NCBI RefSeq assembly: GCF_000160135.1
Contig: NZ_GG729933.1
Coordinates: 121,362-185,361, forward strand
Reading direction: 5' to 3'
Source: Oribacterium sp. oral taxon 078 str. F0262
Lineage (GTDB): Bacteria; Bacillota; Clostridia; Lachnospirales; Lachnospiraceae
Length of the DNA stretch: 64,000 nucleotides
The translations under genes were made by a program, and so were the position numbers. The stretch's first letter is position 1. Each line of letters starts with the position of its first letter. Shown one piece after another: positions 61,599-64,000 of this stretch. The notes under the pieces are model-generated. The model did no database searches and was not told the DNA's origin. It was given only the letters and a program-made list of their open reading frames with translations.

Positions 61599-62202
61599 GG
61601 CACAGGCCGCCTTGGGCGATGCCTTCGACTACGCTGTGAACGCCTGCGGAATACCCGGTGAGGATTTCGTTAAGCTCTTTATCACAAGCACGATAAGCCG
61701 ACGCATGGAAAACGGCGAGCCGTCCGTTCTTGCGGGTAAAAGCGGGATAGAGCTTGCTTTGGACGTGATGCTTGAGACTACAGGAAAAAGCCTTGGCGCA
61801 GAGCCTGCGGGGAAGCTCGGCTGCTCAAGGGAATACTGGATCGGCTGGGCCGTGGCCTATTACCAATGGTATTCGGCGAGAAGCTATTCCGAAATATTCA
61901 AAGCACTATCCTTTGATGAGCTTCAGAGAATGTACTATACGCTCCATGAAGCCGATATTTCTAAATTCGCGGACATTGCGGATGAGAGGATCAGAGAACA
62001 TTTCAAGGATACCAATCTGAAACGCATCCGCAGAGCCTACGGCTGCACACAGGCCGCCCTTGCGGAGCAGTCCGGTTCAACGCTCCGCTCCATCCAGATG
62101 TACGAGCAGCGCCGAAAGGACATCAACAAGGCCGGTGCGGAAACACTGTACCGCATTGCAAAGACACTGGGCTGCAGCATGGAGGACCTGATAGAAAAGT
62201 AA
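61564..62202 (+). CDS. Xre-type HTH protein, probable antitoxin of the DUF3990 pair
   Basis: 212 aa. The C-terminal 65 residues are an Xre/Cro helix-turn-helix (LKRIRRAYGCTQAALAEQSGSTLRSIQMYEQRR ... LYRIAKTLGCSMEDLIEK). The N-terminal 140 residues (YLSKAQAALGDAFDYAVNACGI ... REYWIGWAVAYYQWYSARSYSEIF) are helical and probably bind the partner protein. It starts inside the DUF3990 gene, with GAGGAGG about ten bases upstream, so the two are coupled. Likely represses its own operon through the 60855-60888 palindrome. Confidence 0.8.
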   Translation: MTRAYREIYLSKAQAALGDAFDYAVNACGIPGEDFVKLFITSTISRRMENGEPSVLAGKSGIELALDVMLETTGKSLGAEPAGKLGCSREYWIGWAVAYYQWYSARSYSEIFKALSFDELQRMYYTLHEADISKFADIADERIREHFKDTNLKRIRRAYGCTQAALAEQSGSTLRSIQMYEQRRKDINKAGAETLYRIAKTLGCSMEDLIEK

Positions 62203-62362
62203 GAAAGTTCAAAACAGTCAGGGTGGATATCAGCCTGAAGTAAGATCGGCTTATCGTCTGTGCCGCTGTCGGTGATTCTCTACCACTCCGGAAGAGAAAT
62301 TGTGCTTTTCCCATGGCAAAATACCTGAAAAAACGCTGTTTTCACGAAAATAATTTCAGCAC

Positions 62363-62391
62363 TTGCTTTAGCTCTTTCCATCCCTTATACT
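62363..62391 (+). promoter_or_regulatory. Probable sigma-A promoter
   Basis: TTGCTT (62363-62368), 17-base spacer, TATACT (62386-62391). It would give a leader of about 365 bases before the next start codon. Confidence 0.55.
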
Positions 62392-62689
62392 AGGGATAAC
62401 GAATTCGTTTTTCACTGTCGACGGCAGCTTTTGGAGCCGATATCTCCCGGGAGCTTTTTAAAGCTTTTCGATCTGTAATGCCGGGGTCTCCGGTACGGTC
62501 CTTTTTCATCCGGTCCTTTGCCGCTTCCCCCTTGTTTTTTGATATCGGCTTTCCTTCGGGACAGTCTGAAAGTCCCAAAACAGACGGAGCTTTTCCGTCT
62601 TCCCGGCCGAGCTTCGGGCCGCGTCTCCTCGAGATCTTCGGAGAGTGAGGAAGCCGCTTTCCCGATTGCTTAAAACCATTCTTTCTTTT

Positions 62690-62751
62690 GCACAGGGCGG
62701 CAGGAGCTCAGGATTTCCATCTCACCCGGGGAGCCCGCCCTGTGCATTTTT
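62690..62751 (+). terminator. Terminator-like stem just before the 62762 start codon
   Basis: Perfect 11-base arms GCACAGGGCGG (62690-62700) and CCGCCCTGTGC (62735-62745) followed by ATTTTT. The GGAG ribosome-binding site of the next gene begins directly after the T-run, so this could be an attenuator or the end of a small RNA transcribed from 62398. Confidence 0.6.
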
Positions 62752-62761
62752 GGAGATCATT

Positions 62762-63467
62762 ATGTCCAGCCGAAAACCCTCGAAGAACGGAAAATTGTCG
62801 CTGTCGGATACCGCAAAAAACAAAAGGCAGGATTCCGCCGGGAGGGGAAAAATCTCGGAGGCGGGTTTCTCGACTTCTGATGCTGCTAGATCCACTTCCT
62901 CCCTTCCTTCCCAGCCTCAATGGGAGGCTCCAAAGCACGGGCTCCCCCGCATCGCGCAGCTCGATAAGGCGAAAAAAGAGGGCGCAAAATACCGGGGGCA
63001 GAAAGAAAAGGAGCGGGATCAGCGAAAAGCAAGTCAGAGCCAGGGCGGAAAAGGCGAAAAGCGGAAAAACGCAGGACGCCGCTCCGTGGACTCCACAGCT
63101 CCTGAGCTGCAGTTCTCCCAGACCCTAATCGACAGCTTTTTCGAAGAGAGAGAACCCATCCCCCCTCTCAGTGATGAGGAGAAGAGGGAAATCTGCCGGC
63201 TTGTGAATGAATACTATCAGGAACACCCGCCCGGGGGCTCCGATTACCTCGTGAGCGGGGCGCAAGTATTGCCAGGAGAGGAACGGAAGCTGCAAACCCA
63301 TGCAGATTCTCTATCCGGATCACGGCGTCTATGCGGACGGCGGAAGCTCCGCTCTTCTGAGCTCCCGGGACCAGATCGACAGCGACACGATCTGCGGGAT
63401 CTGTCCCTCCGGAGTTTGCCACTTAATCCTCCTGAACAGATATAAGTTTTTTGATAAAAACCATTGA
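62762..63467 (+). pseudogene. Basic hypothetical protein, probably frameshifted near 63260
   Basis: The frame from the ATG at 62762 (GGAG seven bases upstream) gives MSSRKPSKNGKLSLSDTAKNK..., a Lys/Ser/Gln-rich disordered region of about 120 residues, then an ordered part FSQTLIDSFFEEREPIPPLS, DEEKREICRLVNEYYQEHPP and GGSDYLVSG. After about 63260 this frame becomes Arg/Leu/Ser-rich nonsense, while the frame one base further on reads KYCQERNGSCKPMQILYPDHGVYADGG and then CGICPSGVCHLILLNRYKFF, ending at TGA 63465-63467. One extra base near 63255-63265 explains this. I do not recognise the family; the CxxCxxxxC part suggests a metal site. Confidence 0.6.
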
Positions 63468-63521
63468 TTACAACTTTCCCAATCAATGAGACTATACATC
63501 TCCAAGGGGGCATGTAGTCGA

Positions 63522-64000
63522 CTATGATTGCCCTGTAGACTTGGGTCTGTTTTTACTTCCCTTGGGCCTGACGGGTCTCCGCTTTACGACCGGCTGCTCC
63601 GATTTCTCTTTCGGGGACTTGGGCTGATTCTTACTTCCTTTCGGGCGGCCACGCTTCTTCTTGGGCGGTTCTTCCGGCTTGGGAAGTAGTCCCAGTGTCT
63701 GAAAGATCACCGTATGGGAAGGGGTGATCCGGATCAACTGCCAGTCCCTCTGATCCAGGCGGGCTTTCTTGGCCCGGACCAGGATAGAAAGCAGTTTCTT
63801 ATGAGTGCAGCGTTCCAGCAGTCCCGCCTGGCCGAAGGTCTTCAGCAGGCGGAAGGTCAGGACGGCAGCAAGGAAATCGCAGAACTCGCTGCCAATGACG
63901 GAGTAGCCATCATGGACCCTGGTCTCATCGAAATCGCAGGCGGATTTATAGAACCGCATGACGATCTCGATCTCCCACCGCTTGCTGTAAGCCTTATAAG
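63522..64000 (-). CDS. Transposase, IS4/IS1634-like, C-terminal part (continues beyond window)
   Basis: The frame is open to the window end and reads YSKRWEIEIVMRFYKSACDFDETRVHDGYSVIGSEF, the Y-R-E signature region, ending in a basic tail with two KGSKNxPKS units (RPKGSKNQPKSP, RPKGSKNRPKST). Related to, but clearly different in sequence from, the transposase at 58663. The N-terminal two thirds lie outside the window. Confidence 0.85.
   Translation of the reverse strand, partial: YKAYSKRWEIEIVMRFYKSACDFDETRVHDGYSVIGSEFCDFLAAVLTFRLLKTFGQAGLLERCTHKKLLSILVRAKKARLDQRDWQLIRITPSHTVIFQTLGLLPKPEEPPKKKRGRPKGSKNQPKSPKEKSEQPVVKRRPVRPKGSKNRPKSTGQS

Larger units (their letters stand above)
62203..62761. 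other. Intergenic leader region before the basic hypothetical gene
   Basis: No gene supported. It contains a good promoter and a terminator-like stem, listed separately, separated by about 300 bases of GC-rich sequence with small stems such as CTCCCGGGAG at 62445. Confidence 0.5.

Overview
The window looks like a chromosomal segment of a GC-rich, Gram-positive member of the Clostridia, most likely an anaerobic Lachnospiraceae relative. This is inferred from gene content: dnaJ/prmA/rsmE grouping, RNase Y, ispE-gntR pairing, choline-binding-type cell-wall repeats, Rpn-family nucleases, an HgdC/double-cubane type operon, a BioY transporter and a type I-C CRISPR system. I see no tRNA or rRNA genes. 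The species cannot be fixed from the sequence alone.

Layout. 1-4.7 kb: end of dnaJ, a cysteine desulfurase, rsmE (inverted) and prmA. 4.7-6.7 kb: an AT-richer three-gene island on the minus strand (ClpP-like serine protease, Panacea/DUF4065 antitoxin-like protein, small RelE-like protein) that abuts and probably altered the 3' end of prmA. 7-20.4 kb: three consecutive surface-protein genes (551, 2222 and 1626 aa) with choline-binding-type repeats, closed by a terminator. 20.6-22.9 kb: two full copies and one fragment of an Rpn-family nuclease gene in tandem. 23-25.7 kb: a lipoprotein, then a GntR regulator and ispE. 26-28.8 kb: two TolC-like coiled-coil secreted proteins. 28.9-34.6 kb: recA-recX, a thioredoxin/thioredoxin reductase/OhrR redox operon with a clear operator over its promoter, and RNase Y. 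34.8-41.4 kb: a class A penicillin-binding protein, then an operon of HgdC-like ATPase, cysteine desulfurase, double-cubane-type protein and DUF3343 behind a perfect consensus promoter. 42-43.2 kb: bioY and a cysteine hydrolase.

43.7-57.6 kb is a complete type I-C CRISPR-Cas locus (cas3-cas5-cas8c-cas7-cas4-cas1-cas2) with a very long array (90 repeats counted by eye, 89 spacers). cas3 and cas5 are in one open reading frame. The fusion depends on a single G in a four-G run: one G fewer would restore the usual ATGA stop/start overlap seen at other junctions of this operon. cas8c carries a strong internal ribosome-binding site that predicts a 130-aa Cas11c. The leader-distal end of the array is cut inside a repeat by an IS3-family element, which is itself split by an IS4/IS1634-like element with 8-bp target duplication.

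60.8-64 kb is accessory DNA: a DUF3990/HTH toxin-antitoxin-like pair behind a 34-bp perfect palindrome, a basic hypothetical gene that appears frameshifted, and the end of a second transposase running off the window. The most noteworthy points are the cas3-cas5 fusion junction, the internal cas11c start, the spacer redundancy (including two spacers for the same target on opposite strands), the protease/Panacea island, the OhrR-type operator over trxA, and a dispersed intergenic element with conserved boxes flanking variable hairpins.
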